The position numbers and the translations under genes are program-made. Shown piece by piece: positions 25,886 to 35,145 of a DNA stretch of 64,000 nt (the stretch's first letter is position 1; every line of letters starts with the position of its first letter). The notes below the pieces were generated by a model that had not been told where the DNA came from, searched no databases, and was given only the letters and a program-made list of their open reading frames with translations. The DNA is from an uncultured Sutterella sp. (GTDB lineage Bacteria > Pseudomonadota > Gammaproteobacteria > Burkholderiales > Burkholderiaceae_F): NCBI GenBank assembly GCA_949287305.1, contig CASEFX010000034.1:186001-250000 (forward strand), read 5' to 3'.

Positions 25886-26383
25886 ATGAGCACGCGTTGT
25901 CCGCCCCCCGCCTTTGAAAAGAAAATCTGCACGATGGAGGAACTCTCCGAGCGCGCGGCGGCGCTTCCCAAGCCCGTCGTCTTTACGAACGGCGTCTTCG
26001 ACATCCTTCACCGCGGACACGTGACCTATCTCGCGCAGGCGAGGGCGCTCGGCGCAAGTCTCGTCGTCGCCGTCAACAGCGACCGTTCGGTGAAGATGCT
26101 CGGAAAGGGAGACGATCGTCCGATCAACACGGAAGCCGACCGGGCGGCCGTCGTGGCGGCGCTCGAGAGCACGGACCTCGTCGTCGTCTTTCCCGACAAG
26201 GTCCCGCTCGAGGCTGTGGAGAAGGCCCGTCCCGACATTTACGTAAAAGGCGGCGACTACCGCATCGAGGATCTTCCCGAAGCCAAGCTCGTCGCCGCCT
26301 GGGGCGGGCGCACCGTGACGGTCACGTTCGAGCACGAACGCTCCACCACGGCGCTGTTGCGCAAGGTGCGCGGCGGTCAGTGA
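25886..26383 (+). CDS. rfaE2: D-glycero-beta-D-manno-heptose 1-phosphate adenylyltransferase (HldE C-terminal type)
   Basis: This 165-aa nucleotidyltransferase has [16 protein letters not shown] (the HxGH motif), [10 protein letters not shown] and YVKGGDY, with [10 protein letters not shown] near the end. It makes ADP-D-glycero-D-manno-heptose for the LPS inner core. In E. coli it is fused to the kinase (HldE); here the kinase is the separate gene at 28935. Its stop overlaps the convergent galU stop by 7 bp, so read-through of either would produce antisense RNA. Confidence 0.95.
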   Translation: MSTRCPPPAFEKKICTMEELSERAAALPKPVVFTNGVFDILHRGHVTYLAQARALGASLVVAVNSDRSVKMLGKGDDRPINTEADRAAVVAALESTDLVVVFPDKVPLEAVEKARPDIYVKGGDYRIEDLPEAKLVAAWGGRTVTVTFEHERSTTALLRKVRGGQ

Positions 26384-27216
26384 ATTTCAAAGCCGCGCTT
26401 GCGCGCGAAGTGAACCGTCGCGTCGATGAAGCCCTGCTTGCTGCCGCAGTCAAAGCGCGTGCCTTCGAAGCGGTGGGCGTAGGTCGGCACGTTCTCGAGC
26501 GAGGCGGCGATGCCGTCGGTGAGCTGAATTTCACCGCCGACGCCGGGCTGCAGACGGGCGAGATGGTCGAAGATGTCGGCTTCGAAGACGTAGCGGCCGA
26601 TGACGGCCATGCGCGAAGGCGCCACGGCGGGATCGGGCTTTTCCACGATGCCGCGCACGCGCGGCGTCGTGAGCGAACCGTCGTCCACGCTCACGATCCC
26701 GTACTTCTTCGTTTCTTCGGGCGCGACGTCCTGAACGGCCACGACCGAGCCGCCGCCCACGCTCGCGCGGGCTTCGATGAGCTGGCCGATGCAGCCCTTC
26801 GGAGCGTCGATGAGGTCGTCGGCGAGGATCACGGCGAAGGGATCGTCCCCGACCACGGGCTGCGCGCAGAGCACGGCGTGGCCGAGACCGAGCGCCTTGG
26901 GCTGACGCAGGTAAATGCAGTGAATGTTGTGCGGGAGAATGTTGCGCACGATTTCAAGGAGTTCGTCCTTGCCCTTTTCTTCGAGTTCGCGTTCGAGCTC
27001 GGGGTGGGCGTCGAAGTGGTCTTCAATCGCGCGCTTGTTGCGGCCCGTGACGAAGATCATTTCCGTGATGCCCGCGCGGGCGGCTTCTTCCACGGCGTAC
27101 TGAATCAGGGGCTTGTCGACGATCGGAAGCATTTCCTTGGGCATCGCCTTCGTGGCGGGGAGAAAACGCGTGCCGAGGCCGTTGACGGGAAATACGACTT
27201 TGCGAACGGGTTTCAT
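26377..27216 (-). CDS. galU: UTP-glucose-1-phosphate uridylyltransferase
   Basis: This 279-aa cytosolic enzyme makes UDP-glucose from UTP and Glc-1-P. The N terminus has [20 protein letters not shown] (nucleotide binding), then [18 protein letters not shown] and [11 protein letters not shown] 27216 matches the family start. Three GC-rich hairpins occupy the 138 bp between the gmhB stop and this start, so it may be expressed separately from the heptose genes. UDP-glucose would be used by galE and glycosyltransferases. Confidence 0.95.
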   Translation of the reverse strand: MKPVRKVVFPVNGLGTRFLPATKAMPKEMLPIVDKPLIQYAVEEAARAGITEMIFVTGRNKRAIEDHFDAHPELERELEEKGKDELLEIVRNILPHNIHCIYLRQPKALGLGHAVLCAQPVVGDDPFAVILADDLIDAPKGCIGQLIEARASVGGGSVVAVQDVAPEETKKYGIVSVDDGSLTTPRVRGIVEKPDPAVAPSRMAVIGRYVFEADIFDHLARLQPGVGGEIQLTDGIAASLENVPTYAHRFEGTRFDCGSKQGFIDATVHFARKRGFEIH

Positions 27217-27254
27217 GGTGGTTTGAGCGCCTTTTCCTTCGGCGGGCTTGCCCA

Positions 27255-27342
27255 AGGAGGCGCATCCTCCTATGCGTTGGGGCGCGGCGAAACGCCGCGC
27301 CGTCGTTGACGTGAAATCGGTCGGCCGGAAACCTTCCGGCCG
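27255..27342 (-). other. Three consecutive GC hairpins between gmhB and galU
   Basis: The stems are CGGCCGGAA/TTCCGGCCG (27322-27342, loop 3), GGCGCGGCG/CGCCGCGCC (27281-27301, loop AAA) and AGGAGG/CCTCCT (27255-27271). None is followed by a T-run on either strand, so they are not classic terminators. They may act in mRNA processing or stability, or weaken read-through into galU. Confidence 0.6.
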
Positions 27343-27354
27343 TACGTTGCCGCC

Positions 27355-27921
27355 TTACGAGGCGGCGGGTTGGGAATCGGACAAAAGCCCGACGCCTTCG
27401 AGCAGGGACAGGGCCGTGTGCGTGGCGTCGGGAGCGGGATCGGGAAGGGCCCGGGCGTCGGTGCCGACCTGAATGCGCACGGGAACTCCCGCGCGCAGGG
27501 CCGCAGTCATGTCGCCCGGCTTGTCGCCGAACATGACGCTCTTTGAAAGGTCGAGCGAGAGGTCTTCGGCGGCCCGCAGAAGCATCCCGGGCATGGGCTT
27601 GCGGCAGTCGCAGGCCTGCTTGTACGCGCCGATCCCTTTTTCCGGATGATGCGGACAGTAATAGACGCCCGCGATCGAAACGCCTTCGTCGGCGAAGCGC
27701 GCCTTCATCCAGTCGGTAAGCCGCAGGAAATCCTCTTCGCCGTAGTACCCCCGGGCGATGCCCGACTGATTGGTCACGACGACGAGCGCGTAGCCGAGAC
27801 GAACGAGTTCGCGGCAGGCCTCGAAGACGCCGGGGAGCCACTCGAAGTTTTCGGGCCGGCTCACGTAGCCGTGATCGGCGTTGATCACGCCGTCACGGTC
27901 AAGAAAGGCGGCTTTCTGCAT
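27355..27921 (-). CDS. gmhB: D-glycero-beta-D-manno-heptose-1,7-bisphosphate 7-phosphatase
   Basis: This 188-aa HAD phosphatase has catalytic DRDGVIN (8-14), VVTNQSG and FGDKPGD motifs. The zinc-binding insert CPHHP...CDCRKP is diagnostic for GmhB. It removes the C7 phosphate between the kinase and adenylyltransferase steps of ADP-heptose synthesis. Its ATG overlaps the hldD stop by one base (TGATG), so translation is coupled. The C-terminal tail after about 175 is short and unconserved. Confidence 0.95.
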   Translation of the reverse strand: MQKAAFLDRDGVINADHGYVSRPENFEWLPGVFEACRELVRLGYALVVVTNQSGIARGYYGEEDFLRLTDWMKARFADEGVSIAGVYYCPHHPEKGIGAYKQACDCRKPMPGMLLRAAEDLSLDLSKSVMFGDKPGDMTAALRAGVPVRIQVGTDARALPDPAPDATHTALSLLEGVGLLSDSQPAAS

Positions 27922-28925
27922 CAGGCTTCCACGTCCGGATGGGCTTCGAGAAGGTAGTCCATGTAGGCCGAGACGCCTTCTTCGACGCTGCGGAAGGGAA
28001 CGTCGCAGCCGCTTTCGCGAAGCTTCGTGAGGTCGGCCTGGGTGTAGGCCTGGTACTTGCCCTTGAGCGCTTCGGGGAAGTCGATGTATTCGAGTTCGCC
28101 CGAGGCGACGGCTTCGGAGAGCGTGAGGGCGCTCTTCCCTTCGTGACGGCGCAGGCTGTTGATGACGGAAAGCGCCACGTCGTTGAAGGGCTGGGCGCGG
28201 CCCGTGCCGCAGTTGTAGATGCCCGACACCGGATGGTCGAGGAAGTGCATGAGGACGTTCGTGACGTCGTCGATGTAGACGAAGTCGCGCAGCTGTTCGC
28301 CGTTGCCGTAGCCGAGGCAGCCTTCAAAGAGCTTCACCTTGCCGGTGCGGCGGTACTGGAAGTATTGGTGGAAGGCGACGGAGGCCATGCGTCCCTTGTG
28401 CTGTTCGTGCGGACCGTAGACGTTGAAGTAGCGAAGTCCGATCACCGGGGAGCGCAGATAGTCGAATTCGCGGCGAAGCACCTGGTCGAAGAGGAACTTC
28501 GAGTACCCGTAGACGTTGAGGGGGCCTTCGAACTCGAGTTCTTCACGGAAGGTCGTCTTGGCGCCGTACGTGGCGGCGGACGAAGCGTAGATGAAGGGGA
28601 TGTGCAGCGACTGCGCCCAACGGTAGAGGTCGAGCGTGTAGCGGTAGTTGTTCTCCATCATGTAGACGCCGTCCTGCTCCATCGTGTCCGAGCAGGCGCC
28701 CTGATGGAAGATCGCTTCGGGCTTCGGGGCGGTTCCGGCGCGGACGCGCGCGATGAAGTCGCGCTTGTCGAAGTAGTCCGAGATGCGGCACTGGGCGAGA
28801 TTGAGGAATTTCTCGCTCTTTTCGAGATTGTCGACCGCGATGATGTCGGTCACGCCGCGGCGATTGAGAGCCAGAACGTTGTTGCAGCCGATGAAGCCGG
28901 CCGCGCCGGTGACGAGGATGCTCAT
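27921..28925 (-). CDS. hldD: ADP-L-glycero-D-manno-heptose 6-epimerase
   Basis: This 334-aa extended SDR has GAAGFIGCN, FHQGACSDT, SSAATYG and catalytic YGYSKFLFD, matching HldD (RfaD). It converts ADP-D,D-heptose to the L,D form used by heptosyltransferases such as WaaC at 32855. The gene is in the middle of the minus-strand operon kinase-hldD-gmhB; the start is 9 nt downstream of the kinase stop. TCDVP-type substrate loop residues are present near the C terminus. Confidence 0.96.
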   Translation of the reverse strand: MSILVTGAAGFIGCNNVLALNRRGVTDIIAVDNLEKSEKFLNLAQCRISDYFDKRDFIARVRAGTAPKPEAIFHQGACSDTMEQDGVYMMENNYRYTLDLYRWAQSLHIPFIYASSAATYGAKTTFREELEFEGPLNVYGYSKFLFDQVLRREFDYLRSPVIGLRYFNVYGPHEQHKGRMASVAFHQYFQYRRTGKVKLFEGCLGYGNGEQLRDFVYIDDVTNVLMHFLDHPVSGIYNCGTGRAQPFNDVALSVINSLRRHEGKSALTLSEAVASGELEYIDFPEALKGKYQAYTQADLTKLRESGCDVPFRSVEEGVSAYMDYLLEAHPDVEA

Positions 28926-28934
28926 GATGCTACC

Positions 28935-29858
28935 TTAGGAAAAAAGTTCTTCATACGTGACGGAGGCCGTTCCGAGTTTGCCGACCACGATGCCGCCCGC
29001 GCGGTTGGCGGTGGCGACGGCGTCGGGAATCGGAACGCCCGCGGCGACGAGCGTGGCGAGGACGGCGATGACGGTGTCGCCCGCGCCCGAAACGTCGAAG
29101 ACTTCGCGGGCCTGCGCGGGAACGGTCATGGCGCCTTCGTCGGAAAAGAGCGTCATCCCTTCCTCACTGCGGGTGAGAAGGAGATATTGGAGGTCGAGCT
29201 CGGCGCGCAGGTTCTGCGCGCGCTCGAGAAGATCCGCTTCGCTCTTCCAGGCGCCGACGACCTGACGGAGTTCGGAGCGGTTGGGGGTGATCACCGTGGC
29301 GCCGCGGTAGCGCTCGTAGTCGTCGCCCTTGGGATCGACGAGGACGGGACAGCCCTTTGCGCGGGCGCATTCGATCATCTTCGTGATGTGCGTGAGGCCG
29401 CCCTTGCCGTAGTCGGAGAGAACGAGGGCGTCGGCCTTTTCGAGATGACGGTTGAAGAGGTCGAGATGGTGCAGGAGCGCTTCGGCGTCGGGGTGGGATT
29501 CGAAGTCGCAGCGAAGCATCTGCTGCTGGCGTGCGACGACGCGGAGTTTTTCCGTGGTGGAGAGCGTCGGATCGAACTGCAGGGCCGCTTCGATCCCTTC
29601 CTTTTGGAGGAGCGCTTCAATGCGGCGTCCCGCGGCGTCCTCACCCACGACGGAGAGGAGCGTCGCGCGGGCTCCGACGTGGGCGATGTTGAGCGCGACG
29701 TTCGCCGCGCCGCCGAGACGTTCTTCGGAGCGGACGACCCGCACGACGGGCACCGGCGCTTCGGGAGAAATGCGCTCGGCGTCGCCGAACCAGTAGCGGT
29801 CGAGCATGGCGTCGCCCGTGACGAGGACGTTCGCGGAAAGAATTTGTGCTTTTTTCAT
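28935..29858 (-). CDS. rfaE1: D-glycero-beta-D-manno-heptose-7-phosphate kinase (HldE N-terminal type)
   Basis: This 307-aa PfkB/ribokinase-fold kinase has RLGGAANVALNI near 50, DYGKGGL, VDPKGDDYERYRG and the anion hole FDVSGAGDT. It phosphorylates heptose-7-P at C1. It corresponds to the first domain of E. coli HldE; the second domain is the separate gene at 25886. ATG 29858 is preferred over a TTG two codons earlier. GGATACAAT lies about 50 bp upstream on the minus strand as a candidate -10, divergent from the phosphohexomutase gene. Confidence 0.94.
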   Translation of the reverse strand: MKKAQILSANVLVTGDAMLDRYWFGDAERISPEAPVPVVRVVRSEERLGGAANVALNIAHVGARATLLSVVGEDAAGRRIEALLQKEGIEAALQFDPTLSTTEKLRVVARQQQMLRCDFESHPDAEALLHHLDLFNRHLEKADALVLSDYGKGGLTHITKMIECARAKGCPVLVDPKGDDYERYRGATVITPNRSELRQVVGAWKSEADLLERAQNLRAELDLQYLLLTRSEEGMTLFSDEGAMTVPAQAREVFDVSGAGDTVIAVLATLVAAGVPIPDAVATANRAGGIVVGKLGTASVTYEELFS

Positions 29859-30003
29859 GGGCAAGTGGGCGGTTGCCGCCCGTTCGGAACTAGCTCAGGT
29901 GCGCTACATTGTATCCCATGGTCAGGGGGCTCATTCCGAAGAGGTAGGGGCCTTTGCTAACATACATCCTTTCAGCTTATTTCCAGATTCCGGGTGATTG
30001 AAC

Positions 30004-31383
30004 ATGCTGGATGCATCCATTTTCAAGGCGTACGACATCCGCGGGGTTGTCGACGTGACGCTGACGACCGAAGTCGTTCGCGCCGTAGGCCGAGTGCTCG
30101 GTTCCATGGCCCGTGAGGCCGACGTCAAGGCGTTCTGCGTCGGACGCGACGGACGACTCTCGGGTGAACGTTTGGCCGATGCGCTGATCGAGGGCGTCCT
30201 CTCGACGGGCATCGACGTGATCGACATCGGCATGACGCCGACTCCCGTCCTTTATTTCGCAACAAATTATTACGGAACGGGAACGGGCGTGGCCGTCACC
30301 GGTTCGCACAATCCGCCCGAGTACAACGGTCTCAAGATGATGGTGGCGGGCGTCACGCTCTTTGCCGACCAGATCCAGAAGATCCGCGAACGCATCGAAC
30401 GGCGCGAATGGTTCGAAGCCGAGACGCCGGGGACGCGCAAGACGGTGGACGCCGTGACGCCCTACCTTGAGAAGGTGCTCGGCGACGTTTCGCTTTCGCG
30501 CTCGATGACGATCGCCGTCGACGGCGGCAACGGCGTGGCCGGCCCGCTCGCAGAGCGTCTCTACCACGGACTCGGCTGCCGGGTGCTGCCGCTCTTTACG
30601 GAAGTCGACGGACACTTCCCGAACCATCACCCCGATCCTTCGAAGCCCGCGAACCTTGAGGATCTGCAGGCGCTCGTGCGCACGTCCGACGCGGAAGTGG
30701 GCCTTGCCTTCGACGGTGACGGCGACCGCCTCGGCGTCGTGACGAAGTCCGGCCAGATCATCTATCCGGACCGTCAGATGATGCTCTTTGCCGAAGACGT
30801 GCTGCGCACCCATCCGGGCGCCCAGATCGTCTACGACGTCAAGTGCACGCGCGCGCTCGTGCCCTGGATCCGCGAGCACGGCGGCGTTCCGACGATCAGC
30901 CGCACGGGCCACTCCCTCGTCAAGGCGAAGCTTCGCGAAACGGGGGCGCCCTTTGCGGGCGAAATGTCGGGCCACCTCTTCTTCAACGACGGCCGCTGGC
31001 CGGGCTTTGACGACGGCGTCTACGCGGGCGCCCGCCTCCTCGAAATCCTCTCGCGCGAGAAGGATCCTTCGGCCCGTCTCGAAGCGCTGCCGAGCGCCGT
31101 GAACACGCCCGAACTGCACATTCCGATGGCCGAGGGCGAACAGCACGCCTTCATCCGTCTCCTGCAGGAAAAGCTTCACTTCGACGACGCCGAAGACGTC
31201 ATCAAGATCGACGGCGTGCGCGTCGAGTGGAAGGACGGCTTCGCGCTCGCCCGCGCCTCGAACACGACCCCGGTCGTCGTGATCCGTCTCGAAGGCGACA
31301 CGGAAGAGGCGCTCGAGCGCATCCGCAAGCGTTTCGGTGCGGCGCTCCATGAAGTGGCGCCCGATCTGGCGCTTCCGTTTTGA
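30004..31383 (+). CDS. Phosphomannomutase/phosphoglucomutase
   Basis: This 459-aa alpha-D-phosphohexomutase has phosphoserine loop TGSHNPP (Ser101), metal loop DGDGDRLG (about 237-244), the sugar-binding loop GEMSGHLFF and a C-terminal phosphate-binding loop RASNTTP. The length and motifs match AlgC/ManB-type bifunctional enzymes, giving Glc-1-P for galU and Man-1-P. ATG 30004 is chosen over TTG 29998. pgi follows 20 bp downstream, making a hexose-phosphate operon that continues into waaC and waaA. Confidence 0.93.
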   Translation: MLDASIFKAYDIRGVVDVTLTTEVVRAVGRVLGSMAREADVKAFCVGRDGRLSGERLADALIEGVLSTGIDVIDIGMTPTPVLYFATNYYGTGTGVAVTGSHNPPEYNGLKMMVAGVTLFADQIQKIRERIERREWFEAETPGTRKTVDAVTPYLEKVLGDVSLSRSMTIAVDGGNGVAGPLAERLYHGLGCRVLPLFTEVDGHFPNHHPDPSKPANLEDLQALVRTSDAEVGLAFDGDGDRLGVVTKSGQIIYPDRQMMLFAEDVLRTHPGAQIVYDVKCTRALVPWIREHGGVPTISRTGHSLVKAKLRETGAPFAGEMSGHLFFNDGRWPGFDDGVYAGARLLEILSREKDPSARLEALPSAVNTPELHIPMAEGEQHAFIRLLQEKLHFDDAEDVIKIDGVRVEWKDGFALARASNTTPVVVIRLEGDTEEALERIRKRFGAALHEVAPDLALPF

Positions 31384-31403
31384 TTGAGTTTCAGAGGATT
31401 CCC

Positions 31404-32858
31404 ATGCCCAATCCCACCGTCGAATTGTTGCCGCTCCTGCGTCAGTCCGGCACGGCCGTTGAGCGCCGCGCCTGCGGCATTCGGCTTGACATCGGCCGAC
31501 AGCGAATCAGCGGTCCCGACTTCGAACGGCTCGTAGCCTTCGGCGAGAAGCGCGAAATTCTCGCCGCGCACCGCCGCATGATGGCGGGCGCGATCGTGAA
31601 CGAATCCGAAGGTCGCGCGGCGCTCCACACGTCGCTTCGCTCCTTCTCCCCCTCGGCGCCGCACTACGACGAGGTCGAGCACGAACGCCGCCGCATCTTC
31701 CGGTTTGCCGAAGACGTCCGCAGCGGGCGTTGGCTCGGTTGCCGCGCCGACCGCATCACGGACATCATCAACGTGGGGATTGGCGGCTCCGAAATGGGGC
31801 CGCACGCGGTGTATCACGCCCTGCGCGGTCCCAATCCCGACATCCGCGTACACTTCCTGAGTTCCGTCGACGGCGTGCTGCTCGAGCGCATCCTCGCTTC
31901 CTGCCAGCCGCACTCGACCCTTGCGATCGTCTCGTCGAAGAGCTTTTCGACGCGCGAGACGCAGGTGAACGCGGCGGCCGTGGACCAGTGGTTCCTCGAC
32001 GCCGGGATCGTGGGGGCGGACCGCAACCGCCACATCGTGGTGGTTTCCTCCAAGGAAGACGCGGCCGCGCAGATGTGCCTCCCCGAAGAAAACCTTTTCC
32101 GCATCTGGGACTGGGTGGGCGGCCGCTTCTCCGTCTGGGGCGCCGTGGGCCTCCCCGTCGCCGTGGCGCTCGGGCCGGAAGTCTTCCGGGAATTCCTGCA
32201 GGGAGCGGCCGAAATGGACCGTCACTCCTCCGAGGCGCCGATCTCCGAAAACCTGCCCGCGCTTCTCGCGCTCATTTCGTACTGGAACGCTACGCGGCTG
32301 GAAATCTCCTCGCACTGCATGCTCCCCTACGACGAGCGCCTGCGCGTCCTCGTGGCGTGGCTGCAGCAGCTTGAAATGGAGTCGCTCGGCAAGACCGTCA
32401 CCCCCGAAGGCGAACCCATCGAAGGGCACACCGGTCAGGGCGTCTGGGGCGCCAACGGCAACGAAGGCCAGCACAGCTTCTATCAGTGGCTCCGTCAGGG
32501 GACGGGGCGCACGAGCGTCGACATGCTCTGGAGCGAAATGCCCGGACACCGCTACGCGGAACACTACAAGGTGCTTCTCGCCAACGCGCGCGCCCAGGCC
32601 GAAGCGCTCGTCGCGCGCGATCCGTCGAGTCCCTTCTTCAACGCCGTGAGCACGATCGTGCTCGACGCCGTGAATCCGCGCCGTCTCGGCGCCCTCATGG
32701 CCATGTACGAGCACAAGACCACGATGCTCGGGACGCTCTTTCACATCAATCCGTTCGATCAGCCCGGCGTGGAACTCGGCAAGCGCCTTTCGCGCAGGGC
32801 GGAAAAGGGCGGGGATCCCGCCGCGGCCTTCCGGGCCGTTCTGGAGGGCGCCGCGTGA
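31404..32858 (+). CDS. pgi: Glucose-6-phosphate isomerase
   Basis: This 484-aa cytosolic isomerase of Glc-6-P and Fru-6-P is shorter than the E. coli enzyme (549). The motifs are NVGIGGSEMGP, SSKSFSTRET, GGRFSVWGAVGLP and the active-site stretch GANGNEGQHSFYQWLRQG with a basic C-terminal segment. CAGAGGA lies upstream of ATG 31404. Its stop overlaps the waaC start (GTGA), coupling central sugar phosphate supply to LPS core genes in one transcript. Confidence 0.95.
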   Translation: MPNPTVELLPLLRQSGTAVERRACGIRLDIGRQRISGPDFERLVAFGEKREILAAHRRMMAGAIVNESEGRAALHTSLRSFSPSAPHYDEVEHERRRIFRFAEDVRSGRWLGCRADRITDIINVGIGGSEMGPHAVYHALRGPNPDIRVHFLSSVDGVLLERILASCQPHSTLAIVSSKSFSTRETQVNAAAVDQWFLDAGIVGADRNRHIVVVSSKEDAAAQMCLPEENLFRIWDWVGGRFSVWGAVGLPVAVALGPEVFREFLQGAAEMDRHSSEAPISENLPALLALISYWNATRLEISSHCMLPYDERLRVLVAWLQQLEMESLGKTVTPEGEPIEGHTGQGVWGANGNEGQHSFYQWLRQGTGRTSVDMLWSEMPGHRYAEHYKVLLANARAQAEALVARDPSSPFFNAVSTIVLDAVNPRRLGALMAMYEHKTTMLGTLFHINPFDQPGVELGKRLSRRAEKGGDPAAAFRAVLEGAA

Positions 32859-33832
32859 AGATTCTCGTCGTCAAAACGTCGAGCATGGGCGACATCATTC
32901 ACGCCTTGCCCGTCACGGTCGACATTCGTGAAAACCTCCCCGACGCCGAGGTGCACTGGCTCTCCGAAGAAAGCTTCAAGGAGATCCCCGCGCTCTCGCC
33001 CGTCGTCTCGAAGGTGCACGTTTGCGCCTTTCGCCGTTGGCGAAAGAACGTCTTCTCGGCCCAAACCTTGGCCGAGGTTCGGGCGCTGCGCGCGGCGCTC
33101 GCCGCCGAGCGCTACGACGTGGTGATCGACGAGCAGGGACTGCTTCGCTCGGCCTGGCCCGCTTCCTGGACGCGCGCGCCCGTGCACGGCTTCAGCCGCG
33201 ATACGGTGCGCGAGCCCGCGGCCGCCTTCTTCTACCGTCATCCCCATCGGATTCCCGAGGAAGTGGGGGCCGTGAAGCGCTACCGCCTGCTCGCGGCCGA
33301 GACGCTCGGCTACGAAGTGCCCGCGCACGCTCCCGCCTTCCGGCTTTCTCCTCGGGGCGAGGCGCTCGAGGTGCCCGAAGGCCCCTGGGTGGCGCTCGCC
33401 GTCAACGCGAGCCGCGACGAAAAGCTCTGGCCCGAAGACCATTGGGTCGATCTCGGACGCTCGCTTCTTGAAGAGGGCCGCCGGAGCGTCTTTTTCTGGG
33501 GCAACGACAAGGAGCGGGAACGCGTCGAGCGTCTGGCCCGCTTCATTCCCGATTCCGTCGTCGCGCCGCGCGCGCGGCTTGACCGCGTGGCGGCCACGCT
33601 CGTGAAGGCCGAGGCGCTCGTCGGCGTCGACACCGGACTCTCGCACCTTGCCGCGGCGCTGGGACTGCCGACCGTGGGGCTCTACGTTTCGACGCCCACG
33701 GAGATTCTTCATCTCGTCGGCGACGGCCCGGTGCGCTCGCTCGGCAACGTCGGCGAGATTCCCACCTGGCGGGAAGCCAAAACGGCGCTCGATGCGGTGC
33801 GTCAAGAGCAAAAGGAAAACGGATGCAGCTGA
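32855..33832 (+). CDS. waaC: Lipopolysaccharide heptosyltransferase I
   Basis: This 325-aa GT-B family 9 enzyme starts at GTG 32855 (KILVVKTSSMGDIIHALP, the WaaC N terminus). VNASRDEKLWPEDHW and VGVDTGLSHLAAALGLPTVGLY form the ADP-heptose site. It adds the first heptose to Kdo2-lipid A at the inner membrane. It overlaps pgi by 4 nt and waaA by 10 nt, so all three are probably translated together. A second heptosyltransferase (waaF) is not in the window. Confidence 0.94.
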   Translation: MKILVVKTSSMGDIIHALPVTVDIRENLPDAEVHWLSEESFKEIPALSPVVSKVHVCAFRRWRKNVFSAQTLAEVRALRAALAAERYDVVIDEQGLLRSAWPASWTRAPVHGFSRDTVREPAAAFFYRHPHRIPEEVGAVKRYRLLAAETLGYEVPAHAPAFRLSPRGEALEVPEGPWVALAVNASRDEKLWPEDHWVDLGRSLLEEGRRSVFFWGNDKERERVERLARFIPDSVVAPRARLDRVAATLVKAEALVGVDTGLSHLAAALGLPTVGLYVSTPTEILHLVGDGPVRSLGNVGEIPTWREAKTALDAVRQEQKENGCS

Positions 33833-35145
33833 CTCCCTCCATGTACCGCGCCATCACGGTGGTGGCGCTTCCTCTGGCGAGCCTCTACCTCATGTGGCGC
33901 TCGCGCAGACAGCCCGCGTACAAAAAATTCTGGGACGAACGCTTCGCCTGGGGCACCTTCCCGCCGCGCACGAGCCGCCCCCGCGTGTGGGTGCATGCGG
34001 TGAGCCTCGGGGAAACGAACGCCGCGCGTCCCCTGATCGAGATGATGCTCAAGCGCTGGCCCGAAATCGACGTGCTCCTCACGCACATGACGCCGACGGG
34101 CCGAGAGGCGGGAAAGAAGATCGTCATGGCCTTGGGGCCCGAACGGATCCGTCAGTGCTATCTCCCTTACGACGCGCCCTATGCGGTGGAGAAGTTCTTC
34201 CGTCAGACGCGTCCGACGATGGGCGTCATCATGGAGACGGAGGTCTGGCCCAATCTCATGCGCGAAGCCAAGCGCCTCGACATTCCGATGGTGCTCGCCA
34301 ACGCGCGCGAGTCGGCGAAGTCGCAGCGCGAGGCGCAGAAGTTTCACCTGGTGATGCGTCCGGCCTTTGAGAGCTTTTCCGCGGTTCTCGCGCAAAGCGA
34401 GGAGGATAAGGTTCGTCTCGAATCGCTCGGCGCCCAAAACGTCAAGGTGTGCGGAAGCGTGAAGTTCGACATCAAGCCGAATCTCTCGCAGTCGGCCGCG
34501 GCGAAGAGCTGGCGAAGGACGATCGACCGTCCGGTGCTCACGATCGCCTCGACCCGCCGCGGCGAAGAGGCGCGCTTTGCCCGCGCCTTCGTCGCGAAGC
34601 GCGAAAAGCTCGGGAACGCCCTTTTGCTCGTGGTGCCCCGGCATCCGGAGCGCTTCGACGAGGTCGCCCGGGTTTTCTCGGAGGCGGGACTCAAGGTGTA
34701 CCGCCGCTCGAGCGTTTTGTCGCCGCGCGAAGTGCCCTCCGACGCCGACGTGCTTCTTGGCGACAGCATGGGCGAAATGAGCTTTTACTGCGCTCTGGGC
34801 GACATGACCGCCATGGGCGGGTCGTTCGAGCCCTTCGGGTCGCAGAACATGATCGAACCCGCCATGGCGGGCTCGCCCCTGGTGGTGGGCCCCTCCACCT
34901 TCAATTTCGACAAGATCGTGCGTGACGGACTCGCCGCGCGCGCGATGGTGCAGGTGGAGACGCCCGAGGAGGCCTTCGACGTCTTCTCAGGGTGGCTCGC
35001 CGACGAGGCCGAGCGCAAGGCCGCGGGCGAACGGGCCGAAGCGTTCGCGCAAAAACATGCGGGCGCTACGGCGCGCATGATGGATGAAATGGAGTCGCTA
35101 TGGCAGACCGCGCTCAAGAACCGAAACGAATTGCAAACGTACTGA
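33823..35145 (+). CDS. waaA: 3-deoxy-D-manno-octulosonic acid transferase
   Basis: This 440-aa monotopic GT30 enzyme has an N-terminal hydrophobic anchor (about 8-25) and the catalytic Glu in AVSLGETNAARPLI. ETEVWPNLM, NARESAKS, GSVKFD and GGSFEPFGSQNMIEP are Kdo transferase motifs. It adds Kdo to lipid IVA, the substrate later used by WaaC. Its 3' end overlaps thiD by 46 nt, an unusually long overlap that is supported by the good thiD N terminus. Confidence 0.96.
   Translation: MQLTPSMYRAITVVALPLASLYLMWRSRRQPAYKKFWDERFAWGTFPPRTSRPRVWVHAVSLGETNAARPLIEMMLKRWPEIDVLLTHMTPTGREAGKKIVMALGPERIRQCYLPYDAPYAVEKFFRQTRPTMGVIMETEVWPNLMREAKRLDIPMVLANARESAKSQREAQKFHLVMRPAFESFSAVLAQSEEDKVRLESLGAQNVKVCGSVKFDIKPNLSQSAAAKSWRRTIDRPVLTIASTRRGEEARFARAFVAKREKLGNALLLVVPRHPERFDEVARVFSEAGLKVYRRSSVLSPREVPSDADVLLGDSMGEMSFYCALGDMTAMGGSFEPFGSQNMIEPAMAGSPLVVGPSTFNFDKIVRDGLAARAMVQVETPEEAFDVFSGWLADEAERKAAGERAEAFAQKHAGATARMMDEMESLWQTALKNRNELQTY

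Noticed and set aside
27281..27342. Hairpins after gmhB as intrinsic terminators
   Set aside because: No T-run on either strand follows them.
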